The notes beneath the pieces are model-generated. The model was not told where the DNA came from, ran no database searches, and saw only the letters and a list, made by a program, of their open reading frames with translations. A stretch of 64,000 nt of DNA from Porphyromonas loveana (GTDB lineage Bacteria; Bacteroidota; Bacteroidia; Bacteroidales; Porphyromonadaceae). The stretch is from positions 1 to 64,000 of the forward strand of contig NZ_QEKY01000007.1 in assembly GCF_003096695.1 (NCBI RefSeq), written 5' to 3'. Of the stretch, positions 16,073-24,412 are shown one piece after another (the stretch's first letter is position 1; each line of letters opens with the position of its first letter). The position numbers and the translations under genes are program-made.

Positions 16073-17425
16073 TTAGCGCAAATTCATGCCCGTAATCTTT
16101 CGATAGAGATCGAGCGCATATATGTCCGTCATGCCGGATATATAGTCCAGTGTGCACTGTATTTTGCCATACAAGCTCTCCTCCCGCACATTGTACTGGG
16201 TGCTCACCCTACTCAGGAGGGTGCGGCTGTAGGCATGTTCGGGGTGCGTGAGAGCCTCCATCATACGATCGATGAGAGCTCCGAATATCTGATGTCCGGC
16301 CAGCTCTACGTCCACTACGTCACGCGCCACATATATTTTGCTGTAAGCCATGTCCGTACAAGCTCGGTAAGCATCGCGCAATCGCGTCTCCATCCGCCCT
16401 ATCAGACTCCCTTTGAAGGTGCCGGCCAGGATCTCATCCTCGTTTTCGAGGAATACTCGCGTGCAGGTTTCTACCAGCGTATTGATCACCCGCGAACGCA
16501 GATAGGCTATTTGTTCATTGGCATCCGTGATATGCAAGAGTACAGCACGGATATGTAGCAATTCGTTCTTTGGACAAAAGGCAAGGAAAAGGCTTTCCGT
16601 CTCTGCATACGTTAGCAGGCGTAGTTTATAAGCATCCTCTATATCCATGATCTGATAGCAGATGTCATCGGCTGCTTCGACCAGATAGACGAGCGGATAG
16701 CGGGCATAGCGCAGAGGTGCATCGTTCAATCGTAGCATCCCCAACTCCTCGGCAATCATCCGGAAAGTATCTTCTTCTGTTGCAAAGAAGCCGAATTTAC
16801 CTGCCCTACTTGCCAATTCACTACTATAAGGATACTTTACGATCGAAGCCACTGTGCTGTAAGTAAGAGCAAAACCTCCTTTGCGGCGGCCTTGAAACTG
16901 GTGCGTCAGCAATCGAAAAGCATTGGCATTGCCTTCGAAGTGCAGGAAGTCTTCCCAGCGACCACCCTCCTTGCGTACGGCTTCCTCCCACACTCGGCCT
17001 CTGCCCTCGCGGAAATAAGCCGAGATGGCACGCTCACCGCTGTGGCCGAAGGGAGGATTGCCCATATCGTGCGCCAGACAGGCAGCCGAGACAATGGCAC
17101 TAATGGCACCCGACTCCCAAGGCAGATCGCCGTAGCGTGCTTTGAGTCCGCGACTGACATTATTGCCGAGCGAACGCCCCACACAACTCACTTCGAGACT
17201 GTGCGTCAGACGGTTATGTACGAATATATTGCCTGCGAGGGGGAATACTTGAGCTTTATTCTGTAAGCGACGGAAGGGAGAAGAAAAGACCATACGGTCG
17301 TAATCTCGCTCGAAGTCGGTTCTTTCCCATGGCTGTGCCGATTCATTCGGGCGGTGGTAGTCCTCCATCCCTACCCTTTTGTCAGAGAGCAATCGCTCCC
17401 AATGCATCATAGTCATCTGATCCAA
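16073..17425 (-). CDS. dgt: Deoxyguanosinetriphosphate triphosphohydrolase
   Basis: A 450-residue HD-domain dNTPase that hydrolyses dGTP to deoxyguanosine and tripolyphosphate. The metal ligands are visible: H75 in NRLTHSLEVS, H119-D120 in CLAHDMGNPPFGHSGE, and a distal Asp in VEAADDICYQIMD. The N-terminal FERDYDRMVFSSPFRRLQNKAQVF is typical of Dgt and not of other HD hydrolases. The start could be M1, M4, M6 or M7 of the frame (MDQMTMMHW); the first is used here. Upstream lies an 8-bp hairpin (17429-17436 with 17453-17460) and no clear TAnnTTTG box. Confidence 0.93.
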   Translation of the reverse strand: MDQMTMMHWERLLSDKRVGMEDYHRPNESAQPWERTDFERDYDRMVFSSPFRRLQNKAQVFPLAGNIFVHNRLTHSLEVSCVGRSLGNNVSRGLKARYGDLPWESGAISAIVSAACLAHDMGNPPFGHSGERAISAYFREGRGRVWEEAVRKEGGRWEDFLHFEGNANAFRLLTHQFQGRRKGGFALTYSTVASIVKYPYSSELASRAGKFGFFATEEDTFRMIAEELGMLRLNDAPLRYARYPLVYLVEAADDICYQIMDIEDAYKLRLLTYAETESLFLAFCPKNELLHIRAVLLHITDANEQIAYLRSRVINTLVETCTRVFLENEDEILAGTFKGSLIGRMETRLRDAYRACTDMAYSKIYVARDVVDVELAGHQIFGALIDRMMEALTHPEHAYSRTLLSRVSTQYNVREESLYGKIQCTLDYISGMTDIYALDLYRKITGMNLR

Positions 17426-17647
17426 TCTGATTCTTCGTGAGACTAAAGGTAAGAAGAATCGGCATAATGCCCAGCATACTCGCCTGAAACTACTCAGTTA
17501 TGCCCAGTCATCACTGACTACACAGAAAAGAGCAACGGGTCAACAGTTTTTTTAACTCTCGCCCAAGTATGGAGCATCACAAAGCGAAGTCCCATAAATT
17601 ATGCGCTGAAAATCAGAAGAATATCGCGGCAGAAATCGGGAGAAAGG

Positions 17648-17729
17648 TGCGCCAAATCAAAATAGTTTTAGCGCCAAATTTTTCCGGAAATGGCGCCAAA
17701 AGGAAAAAATTCTGGCGCGTGTTTATTCG
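17648..17729 (+). repeat. GCGCC intergenic element, copy D
   Basis: TGCGCCAAA at 17648, then GCGCCAAATTTTTCCGG, GAAATGGCGCCAAAA and the tail GGCGCGTGTTTATTCG ending at about 17729. In this copy the second box is GCGCC and not GGCGC, so the first hairpin differs while the second palindrome is intact. Confidence 0.65.
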
Positions 17730-18036
17730 ACAAATCACACATGAGGAAGATCATAACATATCTGTATACTTTTTGACACTATCCATGTGCAAGAGAGATT
17801 TTTGTCATCAGATTACATTGCTCTTGCATAGAGAATGCGACGTTTGACTACTAAGCCAAGATAATTAGAAAGCAGCGAAAATTTTTTTCTTTCAAGACTT
17901 TGTGGAAGAAAAAGAGGCTTTGATTGTACTCAAAAAGGAGTACCCAACAGTTGATTTCGGTGCCACGGGATTCCCTAATTATTGGGAAACTGCACCTCTA
18001 TGGAAGTGAAAAAGAAGATCATAGGCTCAAAAAAAC

Positions 18037-18044
18037 TACATTTG
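18037..18044 (+). promoter_or_regulatory. Promoter -7 box of the receptor locus
   Basis: TACATTTG, only 7 bases before the ATG at 18052, so a transcript from it would be nearly leaderless. Confidence 0.45.
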
Positions 18045-18051
18045 TAGCCGT

Positions 18052-18411
18052 ATGAAAGAGAGACTGAACCAAACCATCCGCTATTTTCTGCCTATACTTT
18101 TCGCAGTATATGCCGGACTCGTCATCTCCTTCACTCACGTTCATATTATCAACGGTGTCATCATCGCCCACTCACACGTACAGTGGGGTGACAAGGAAAG
18201 CGATCCGCAGGACAATCCACATACCGATTCGGAATTGGTCCTCTACAATCAGCTCTCAGCCATCAGCACCGTTTCCTTAGAAGCTCCGACCATCGACTTG
18301 TCAGATCCTGAGCGGTCTGTCACTGTCTTTCCCTTCGTTTGCAACACAGTCGTTGCCCATCTGTCGGAAGCTATTACCTCCAATCTTCTTCGCGCTCCGC
18401 CGTTAGGCTGA
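18052..18411 (+). CDS. Small His-rich membrane-anchored protein
   Basis: A 119-residue protein with one hydrophobic N-terminal segment (residues about 11-27, FLPILFAVYAGLVISF) that may be an uncleaved anchor or signal. It is followed directly by a histidine-rich stretch with His at roughly 29, 31, 40 and 42 (THVHIINGVIIAHSHV) and further acidic and His residues (NPHTDSE). The rest is polar and suited to the periplasm. No family is recognised with certainty; small proteins of this pattern precede metal- or cobalamin-type TonB receptors in other Bacteroidetes, which fits the receptor 226 bases downstream. A role in metal binding or handing metal to the receptor is inference. Confidence 0.6.
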   Translation: MKERLNQTIRYFLPILFAVYAGLVISFTHVHIINGVIIAHSHVQWGDKESDPQDNPHTDSELVLYNQLSAISTVSLEAPTIDLSDPERSVTVFPFVCNTVVAHLSEAITSNLLRAPPLG

Positions 18412-18441
18412 AAAAACATTCCCCTTCTTTTTTCTTTGCCT

Positions 18442-18476
18442 CACCCTACAAATCTGTAGCGGGTAGGGTATAGGTG
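18442..18476 (+). promoter_or_regulatory. Structured leader before the TonB receptor
   Basis: Three mutually exclusive or nested pairings occur in 35 bases: CACC/GGTG (18442-18445, 18473-18476), ACCCTAC/GTAGGGT (18443-18449, 18463-18469) and CTACA/TGTAG (18446-18450, 18455-18459). It lies 160 bases before the receptor ATG. The alternative stems suggest a regulatory RNA switch or attenuator, but no known riboswitch core is recognisable. Confidence 0.3.
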
Positions 18477-18637
18477 CATCTTCATGAGCTGCTGCGTTGT
18501 CATACAGCTCCGGAAGCAGTAATGATACCTATGTATATCCTGCCACAAGAGGCAGAAGCAAACTAATACTTAATCACTTACTCGGATCAGTAAGAGGTAT
18601 ACTCCTACATGCGATCCAACCTAACAAACAACTAAAA

Positions 18638-21136
18638 ATGAAACATCTTCCTATTATCGGCTACATCATAGCCATTCTTTTTTCGAGCATGACAGCTTAT
18701 GCTCAGCAGACGGGCGGCTCTGTAACGGGCACTGTCGTAGATAAAAGTTCCAAAGAACCTCTTGCCTTCGCTCAAGTATTTATCAAGGGTACTACGCTGG
18801 GTACATCTACCGATGCCAGCGGTAACTATACCATCAAGGGCGTGCCTGCGGGACAGCAGACAGTCGTGGCTCGTTATATGGGTTATGGCTCTTGCGAAGA
18901 ACGCATCCATATAGAAAAAGGTAGCTCACGCCATGTGGATCTCTATCTTGCCGAAGAGACACTTTCACTCGATGGAGTAGTGGTATCTGCCAACAGAAGT
19001 GAAACCTTCCGCCGACAAGCACCTTCGCTCGTGACGGTGCTCTCACCGGAACTTTTCACCAAGACCAACTCCACCACACTGAGTCAAGGATTGAAGTTCC
19101 AACCCGGCCTTCGAGTAGAAGACAATTGCCAAAACTGTGGCTTTAACCAAGTGCGCATCAACGGATTAGAAGGAGCTTACTCGCAAATCCTCATCGACAG
19201 TCATCCCATATTCAGCTCCTTGGCAGGCGTGTATGGTCTGGAACAGCTTCCCGCCAATATGATAGAACGAGTGGAAGTGATACGTGGAGGCGGCTCAGCA
19301 CTCTTCGGTTCTAATGCCGTGGGAGGCGTCATCAATGTAATTACCAAGGAACCACTACGTAATTCGGCAGAGATCAGCCATTCGACTATGACCTTCGACC
19401 ATAACAAAGGGTGGGGGAGCTTCCAGAATACTACTCAGTTCAACGGCTCTATGCTGACGGAAGATCGTAAAGCCGGCGTCATGGTCTTCGGACAACACAA
19501 CTACCGCCCGGGACAGGACATAGACGGCGACAGCTTCACGGAACTGCCCAATCTGCGTAACCGTTCGCTGGGATTCCGTTCCTACTACAAGACGGGCCTC
19601 TACAGCAAAGCCACTCTCGAATACCATAGCATGCAGGAGTATCGCCGCGGGGGCGACAGACTGGACAGACCTCCTTTCGAAGCTCAGATAGCAGAGTACC
19701 TACAGCACTATATCAACGGCGGTAGTCTGAAGTACGATCAGGCATTCAGTGGTGGCAAAGACTTCTTCAGCCTTTATACATCGGCACAGGATGTACAGCG
19801 CAGAAGCTATTACGGTGGCGGTGATTATACCCAAGAAATGCTGAACGCTTTGCTGGAAAGCGGCAGCATCACTTCTGATCAATACCAAAATGCATTCTCG
19901 GCTCTTACTGCCTATGGTACGACAAAGGGATTCGATTTTCAGGGAGGCGGTATGTATCGTCACACCTTCGGAGAGAACTGGGACTATACCGGTGGTGTGG
20001 AATATGTACATGGCAAGCTCGATGACCGCAGCGGATACCGCCCCAACATCATCGACCAACAGACTGCTACATGGAGCCAATACGACCAACTGGAGTATAA
20101 GACAGAGCAATTTAGCGCCTTGATAGGAGGACGATTCGACTATGTGCGACTATTCCAGAACGGAGAGCGCTACATAGATCCCCTCTTCATATTCAGTCCC
20201 CGTGCCAATCTGCGCTACAATCCGCACAGAGACCTCAGCTTCCGCCTCTCATATAGCGAGGGATTCCGCGCACCTCAGTACTTCGATGAAGACCTGCACG
20301 TAGAATTGGCCGGCGGTACGCCCATCAGTCGCATCCTGTCGCCCAATCTCAAAGAAGAGCGTTCGCGAAGCCTCAGTGCCTCATTCGATTGGTACCACCG
20401 TGGCGACAACTGGCAGTTCAACCTGATGGGAGAAACCTTTGCCACCTTTATCAGCAACCAATTCAAGCCTTCCGATACCGAACAAATCATTGACGGACAG
20501 GAATGGATCGTCCGCACCATCTATAATGACAAGGAAGGGGTATCGAAAGTGTACGGTATCAATCTGGAAGGTAGGATAGCTTATAACAAGACCTTCGACC
20601 TCCAACTCGGCGGTACTTGGCAACGCAGCCTCTATGGCAGTCCCTATACGCCCGTAGAAGCAGATGCCGAGACAGGACAGGCAGCCATAACGGTGAAAGA
20701 CTACGTGCGCACTCCCAATCTGTATGGCTACTTTGTGGCTACCTATCGCCCCTCCGAGCACTCAGCCATCAACCTGTCGGGTACTTTCACCGGTAAGATG
20801 AACGTGGTACATGAAGCCTATGAGGGCGATATTCCTGCCGATCAGATAGGACCGGACGGAGCATTCGACTTTGTCCTGGACGGACAGGCATACAAGGGTT
20901 TGGCTCAGGGCTATGCCCAATTGGTCAAGACTCCTGCCTTTGCCGACATAGATATCAAGTTCAGTCATGACTTCCATTTGGGTTCTACCATGACAATAGA
21001 ACTAAACGGTGGTGTCCATAATATCATCAACAGCTACCAAAAGGATCTCGACAAAGGCCCCGGACGTGCCTCTACCTATGTCTATGGTCCCATGCAGCCG
21101 CGACGGATCTTCTTGGGTACGAAGATTAGTTTCTAA
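18638..21136 (+). CDS. TonB-dependent outer-membrane receptor
   Basis: An 832-residue receptor. The ATG at 18638 starts a signal peptide (MKHLPIIGYIIAILFSSMTAYA, then QQTGG); upstream in-frame codons add 47 unrelated residues and are rejected. Residues about 28-110 form a carboxypeptidase-regulatory-like domain (GTVVDKSSKEPLAFAQVFIKG). The plug domain follows (about 120-240) with NCQNCGFNQVRINGLEG and VEVIRGGGSALFGSNAVGGVINVITK, then a 22-strand barrel ending in RRIFLGTKISF. It imports a scarce ligand with TonB energy. The CxxC loop and the upstream His-rich protein hint at a metal or metal-complex substrate, but haem, cobalamin and chelates are all possible. A strong terminator hairpin follows. 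Confidence 0.9.
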   Translation: MKHLPIIGYIIAILFSSMTAYAQQTGGSVTGTVVDKSSKEPLAFAQVFIKGTTLGTSTDASGNYTIKGVPAGQQTVVARYMGYGSCEERIHIEKGSSRHVDLYLAEETLSLDGVVVSANRSETFRRQAPSLVTVLSPELFTKTNSTTLSQGLKFQPGLRVEDNCQNCGFNQVRINGLEGAYSQILIDSHPIFSSLAGVYGLEQLPANMIERVEVIRGGGSALFGSNAVGGVINVITKEPLRNSAEISHSTMTFDHNKGWGSFQNTTQFNGSMLTEDRKAGVMVFGQHNYRPGQDIDGDSFTELPNLRNRSLGFRSYYKTGLYSKATLEYHSMQEYRRGGDRLDRPPFEAQIAEYLQHYINGGSLKYDQAFSGGKDFFSLYTSAQDVQRRSYYGGGDYTQEMLNALLESGSITSDQYQNAFSALTAYGTTKGFDFQGGGMYRHTFGENWDYTGGVEYVHGKLDDRSGYRPNIIDQQTATWSQYDQLEYKTEQFSALIGGRFDYVRLFQNGERYIDPLFIFSPRANLRYNPHRDLSFRLSYSEGFRAPQYFDEDLHVELAGGTPISRILSPNLKEERSRSLSASFDWYHRGDNWQFNLMGETFATFISNQFKPSDTEQIIDGQEWIVRTIYNDKEGVSKVYGINLEGRIAYNKTFDLQLGGTWQRSLYGSPYTPVEADAETGQAAITVKDYVRTPNLYGYFVATYRPSEHSAINLSGTFTGKMNVVHEAYEGDIPADQIGPDGAFDFVLDGQAYKGLAQGYAQLVKTPAFADIDIKFSHDFHLGSTMTIELNGGVHNIINSYQKDLDKGPGRASTYVYGPMQPRRIFLGTKISF

Positions 21137-21180
21137 GGGAACTCACTATCCTACACGTTGTACGTGTCACGAAGCATGAG

Positions 21181-21215
21181 TCGGTTGCTCTACCTTTCAA
21201 CAGGTGAGCAACCGA
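21181..21215 (+). terminator. Terminator of the TonB receptor gene
   Basis: TCGGTTGCTC (21181-21190) pairs perfectly with GAGCAACCGA (21206-21215), with ACCT/AGGT extending the stem inside after one unpaired base, followed by TTCTTTTATT. It lies 45 bases after the stop. Confidence 0.8.
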
Positions 21216-21283
21216 TTCTTTTATTATATGATTCCTTTTCAAAAAAGAAAAATAGATATAGGAAGAATAAAGTCGGTTAATAC

Positions 21284-21292
21284 TGTGGATAA
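21284..21292 (-). promoter_or_regulatory. DnaA box 1
   Basis: Perfect TTATCCACA on the minus strand, the closest of the four to the AT-rich stretch at 21216-21275. Confidence 0.8.
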
Positions 21293-21411
21293 TCTCTGTA
21301 CGAGTAGGATTGAAGGAGTAGGGGATCAACAGGAAAAAAGCGGATATGAATAGGTTACAAACAGGTTATCGACTGTTATCGTCACTCAATATCAGTGAGA
21401 TAACAGCAGAA

Positions 21412-21420
21412 TGTGGATAA
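21412..21420 (-). promoter_or_regulatory. DnaA box 2
   Basis: Perfect TTATCCACA on the minus strand, immediately preceded by TTATCG motifs at 21366 and 21376 that may be weaker sites. Confidence 0.8.
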
Positions 21421-21466
21421 GTCAGATGGCCGAACAAATACCGGACTCTTTCCTACTCTTCGATTC

Positions 21467-21475
21467 TGTGGATAA
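21467..21475 (-). promoter_or_regulatory. DnaA box 3
   Basis: Perfect TTATCCACA on the minus strand, 55 bases from box 2. Confidence 0.8.
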
Positions 21476-21618
21476 ACCTCGGCAAAAGTCGATAAGAACT
21501 TGTTGCTAACTTTTTGTGCATTTTCGGATGATGTTCTTATATGGCATTTGTTTCGGGATATGCAAGCAAATTGGCGAGTTTTTTTCATCTAATTATCAAC
21601 AGGCTTATCGACAGCTCT

Positions 21619-21627
21619 TGTGGATAA
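21619..21627 (-). promoter_or_regulatory. DnaA box 4
   Basis: Perfect TTATCCACA on the minus strand, with two near-matching boxes in the opposite orientation at 21593-21613 just before it. Confidence 0.8.
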
Positions 21628-21679
21628 CCATTGTATCCGAACGATGAATAGACGATATTTGCAACAGACTTAGTATAGT

Positions 21680-22420
21680 ATGCTCATCAATACAAAGGCC
21701 ATCGTCTTACGTCACGCTGCTTATAACGACAGCTATAGTGTAGCCCAGCTCTTCGTGAGGGAGTGCGGTAGGGTGTCTTATCTGATAGCGCGGAGCCCTA
21801 AGCGTGCCAAAGGGGGTGGGGGAGTGCGCCTCTTGATGTCGCCACTGTACGAACTGGAGATAACGGCAGAGCATAAGCCGCATCGCGATCTGCACTTCAT
21901 TCGGGAGGCAAAGCTGTGTGCCGGTAGGGCACGGATCCAATCCGATCCCGTGAAGAACAGTGTAGCGCTTTTCTTGGCTGAGTTCTTATATCTGACTCTT
22001 CGGCTACCGGAAGCAGATACAGAGGTGTATGACTTCATTGCCGACTCGATAAACAGGCTTGAATCAGCCGATTGCTCTGCAGCTAATTTCCATCTCGTTT
22101 TTCTCTATCGGCTGCTTTCTCCTATGGGACTCATACCGGATATGCAACTCGACGGACGACAGAGAAGCGAATGGTTCGACCCCGCAGACGGACGATTTGT
22201 ATCCCACCCGCCTACACATGGCAAGGGTATTCCTCCGCAGGAAGCTGCCTATATGCCGTTATTCAGTCGGATCACCTATGATAATATGTGGGCTTTCCGA
22301 CTCTCACGGCAAGAGCGTAGGCGAGTGTTAGACTATCTGGTGGATTATTATCGCTTCCATCTGCCCGGGTTTCCACAGCTCAAAACCCCCGATATCCTCT
22401 CTGCACTGTTTGATAAGTAG
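21680..22420 (+). CDS. recO: DNA repair protein RecO
   Basis: A 246-residue recombination mediator that works with RecF and RecR to load RecA on SSB-coated single strands. The N-terminal OB fold begins MLINTKAIVLRHAAYNDSYSVAQLFVRECGRVSYLIARSPKR (split here only by domain, residues 1-42), followed by LLMSPLYELEITAEHKP. The helical C-terminal part contains FLAEFLYLTLRLPE and FHLVFLYRLLSPMG. No zinc-finger cysteines are seen, as in many Bacteroidetes RecO proteins. Its ATG lies 52 bases past the last DnaA box, so it is the first rightward gene from the putative origin. pgm follows after 66 bases with its own promoter. Confidence 0.93.
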   Translation: MLINTKAIVLRHAAYNDSYSVAQLFVRECGRVSYLIARSPKRAKGGGGVRLLMSPLYELEITAEHKPHRDLHFIREAKLCAGRARIQSDPVKNSVALFLAEFLYLTLRLPEADTEVYDFIADSINRLESADCSAANFHLVFLYRLLSPMGLIPDMQLDGRQRSEWFDPADGRFVSHPPTHGKGIPPQEAAYMPLFSRITYDNMWAFRLSRQERRRVLDYLVDYYRFHLPGFPQLKTPDILSALFDK

Positions 22421-22450
22421 TATAAGGGGAGAGAGTAGGCGCGGAAAACT

Positions 22451-22458
22451 TATCTTTG
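22451..22458 (+). promoter_or_regulatory. Promoter -7 box for the phosphohexomutase
   Basis: TATCTTTG, 28 bases before the ATG at 22487 and just after the recO stop. Confidence 0.5.
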
Positions 22459-22486
22459 TTCACAGTAGAATAATAGCAATATCATT

Positions 22487-24235
22487 ATGGAATCAGACAA
22501 ATTATTGGAACAAGTGCGTGCCAAAGCTCGGACGTGGCTTGGTTCGGGATATGATGCCTCCACACAAGAGGCCGTACGGGCCATGCTGGACAATGCAGAC
22601 ACGACGGAGTTGGTCGATGCTTTCTATCGCGATCTTGAGTTCGGTACGGGTGGCTTGCGCGGCATCATGGGTGCCGGTAGCAATCGCATGAATCGTTATA
22701 CGGTGGCTGCTGCTACACAGGGACTCGCCAACTATCTCTTGCGAGAATTTGCCACGTTGCCGCAGATCAGCGTGGCTATCGGCTACGACTGTCGCAACAA
22801 TAGTCGCTTCTTTGCCGATACGACAGCGGCGGTCTTCTCGGCCAACGGCATTCGTGTCTATCTATTCGAGGAGCTTCGTCCTACACCGGAAGTATCCTAT
22901 GCCATCCGCAAGCTCGGATGCCAGAGCGGTGTAATGGTGACGGCTTCGCACAATCCCAAGGAATACAACGGCTACAAAGCCTATTGGGAAGATGGTGCGC
23001 AAATCATTGCTCCGCACGACCGCAATATCATTGCTGAGGTCAATAAGATTCGTTCGATAACCGATATTAAGTTCGAGGCCAATCCAGCTCTCATCCGGAT
23101 GATAGGGGAGGATATAGACGCTCCCTTCATTGCCGACGTCAAGGCGCTCAGTCTCTCGCCCGAAAGTATCGCCCGCCATCGCGATATGAAGATCGTCTAT
23201 ACACCCATTCACGGTACGGGCGGTACCATCATACCCCGCGCATTGCAAGAATACGGCTTTGCCAACATTATACATGTCCCCGAACAGGATGTGACCAGCG
23301 GAGACTTCCCCACCGTTCATTCGCCCAATCCTGAAGAACCGGCGGCCTTGGCGATGGCTATAGCAAAAGCTGAAGAGACAGGTGCCGACCTCGTTTTGGC
23401 AAGCGATCCCGATGCCGACCGTATTGGTGTGGCTGCTCGCAACGATCGAGGAGAGATGGTGCTTATCAACGGGAACGAGATTTGCGCCATGCTTATCTAT
23501 TATTCCATCATGCGTCGCAAGGAGCTGGGCGATCTGCAGGCTGATGACTACATCGTCAAGACCATTGTAACGACCGAATTGGTACGCGACATAGCCGATC
23601 GTGAACACGTAACCATGTACGATTGCTATACCGGCTTCAAATGGATAGCAGGCGTTATCCGTGAGAATGAGGGACGTCGTCGCTACATAGGTGGCGGAGA
23701 GGAGAGTTACGGCTTCCTCTGGGAGGACTTCGTTCGTGACAAGAGTTCGGTCTCGGCCTGTGCACTCTTCTGCGAAATGGCAGCTTGGGCTCGCGACAAG
23801 GGGCTTACCGTCTATCAGCTCATGCGCAGCATCTACCTTTCTTATGGTTTCTATCGCGAGAAAGGCGTCAGCGTCGTGCGCAAAGGCAAGTCCGGAGCGG
23901 AAGAGATCGAAGCGATGATGAAGCGCTATCGCGAGCATGCTCCCACCGTCTTGGGCGGCTCTGTTGTAAGCGAAGTGCTCGACTATGCCACGCTCGAAGG
24001 CAAGGATGTAGCCAATGGCGAGACCTTCACCCTCGACATGCCCACGACGAGCAATGTGCTCCAGTACAAGACCGAGGACGGCACCAAGGTATCAGTGCGT
24101 CCTTCCGGCACGGAGCCGAAGATCAAATTCTATATAGGTGTGCGCATCCCCGTCCAAAACGAAGAAGAATTGGACCGCGCCTACACCCTCGCCGACGATA
24201 AGATCGCCGCCATCCTCCGCGACCTCAACGTCTGA
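22487..24235 (+). CDS. Phosphoglucomutase/phosphomannomutase family protein
   Basis: A 582-residue alpha-D-phosphohexomutase, which interconverts hexose 1- and 6-phosphates through a phosphoserine. All four signatures are present: GTGGLRGIMG at 53-62, the phosphoserine loop TASHNP at 152-157 (Ser154), the metal loop DPDADRIG at about 305, and the phosphate-binding RPSGTEPKIKFYI near the C-terminus, plus the sugar-specificity loop GGEESYGFLWED. The length fits the Bacteroidetes/Firmicutes type with about 580 residues (like B. subtilis PgcA). Glucose versus mannose specificity cannot be settled by eye. It probably feeds envelope polysaccharide synthesis. It has its own promoter and no partner downstream. 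Confidence 0.93.
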   Translation: MESDKLLEQVRAKARTWLGSGYDASTQEAVRAMLDNADTTELVDAFYRDLEFGTGGLRGIMGAGSNRMNRYTVAAATQGLANYLLREFATLPQISVAIGYDCRNNSRFFADTTAAVFSANGIRVYLFEELRPTPEVSYAIRKLGCQSGVMVTASHNPKEYNGYKAYWEDGAQIIAPHDRNIIAEVNKIRSITDIKFEANPALIRMIGEDIDAPFIADVKALSLSPESIARHRDMKIVYTPIHGTGGTIIPRALQEYGFANIIHVPEQDVTSGDFPTVHSPNPEEPAALAMAIAKAEETGADLVLASDPDADRIGVAARNDRGEMVLINGNEICAMLIYYSIMRRKELGDLQADDYIVKTIVTTELVRDIADREHVTMYDCYTGFKWIAGVIRENEGRRRYIGGGEESYGFLWEDFVRDKSSVSACALFCEMAAWARDKGLTVYQLMRSIYLSYGFYREKGVSVVRKGKSGAEEIEAMMKRYREHAPTVLGGSVVSEVLDYATLEGKDVANGETFTLDMPTTSNVLQYKTEDGTKVSVRPSGTEPKIKFYIGVRIPVQNEEELDRAYTLADDKIAAILRDLNV

Positions 24236-24412
24236 TCTCCGTCCTCCCAATTCGCAGTCGGATAGGAAGTAAATGCTAATCATAAAAAGCATTTGCTTTC
24301 TACCCGATTTTATTATTATGTTGCACTTACTATAGGAAAATATAAGGCTTGGTACAAGAGGAACCTAGTTTGCATTTTGGAGGCCAGAGGAGTTACCTTT
24401 TTGTTACCTTTG

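Larger units (their letters stand above)
17426..18051. other. Divergent intergenic region before the receptor locus
   Basis: A 626-base divergent region. It contains one GCGCC element (17648-17729), a hairpin GTACTC/GAGTAC around 17936-17953, and a two-part dyad at 17959-17996 (GGTGC with GCACC, and TTCCC with GGGAA inside) just upstream of the -7 box at 18037. The dyad is a candidate operator or attenuator for the receptor locus. A 92-codon open frame across the repeat is not considered coding. Confidence 0.55.
21137..21679. other. Intergenic region containing the putative origin
   Basis: A 543-base gap between the TonB receptor and recO. It holds the receptor terminator (21181-21215), an AT-rich stretch (about 21216-21275) and the DnaA-box cluster (21284-21627). 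No gene is seen; a minus-strand open frame of 68 codons through the DnaA boxes has no family resemblance. Confidence 0.7.
21216..21679. other. Probable chromosomal replication origin (oriC)
   Basis: Four perfect DnaA boxes in the same orientation (plus strand TGTGGATAA, i.e. TTATCCACA on the minus strand) lie at 21284-21292, 21412-21420, 21467-21475 and 21619-21627. Near-matches TTATCAACA (21593-21601), TTATCGACA (21605-21613) and TTATCGACT (21366-21374) lie between them. The left flank (21216-21275) is AT-rich and suits an unwinding element. Hand-counted 60-base samples have more C than G on the plus strand to the left (14761: 22 C, 12 G; 20221: 22 C, 13 G) and more G than C to the right (23401: 21 G, 14 C; 36481: 23 G, 15 C), regardless of gene strand. 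dnaA itself is not in the window, which is common in this phylum. Confidence 0.8.

Noticed and set aside
18442-18476. Cobalamin or TPP riboswitch before the TonB receptor
   Set aside because: No conserved core motif of either switch is recognisable, so only a generic structured leader is reported.
21382-21588. 68-codon minus-strand frame in the DnaA-box region
   Set aside because: It spans two DnaA boxes and has no family resemblance; the boxes explain the sequence better.
22862-23938. Long antisense open frame (358 codons) on the minus strand inside the phosphohexomutase
   Set aside because: It is the mirror of a well-conserved coding gene; its translation has no family resemblance, and the sense gene accounts for the openness of the frame.
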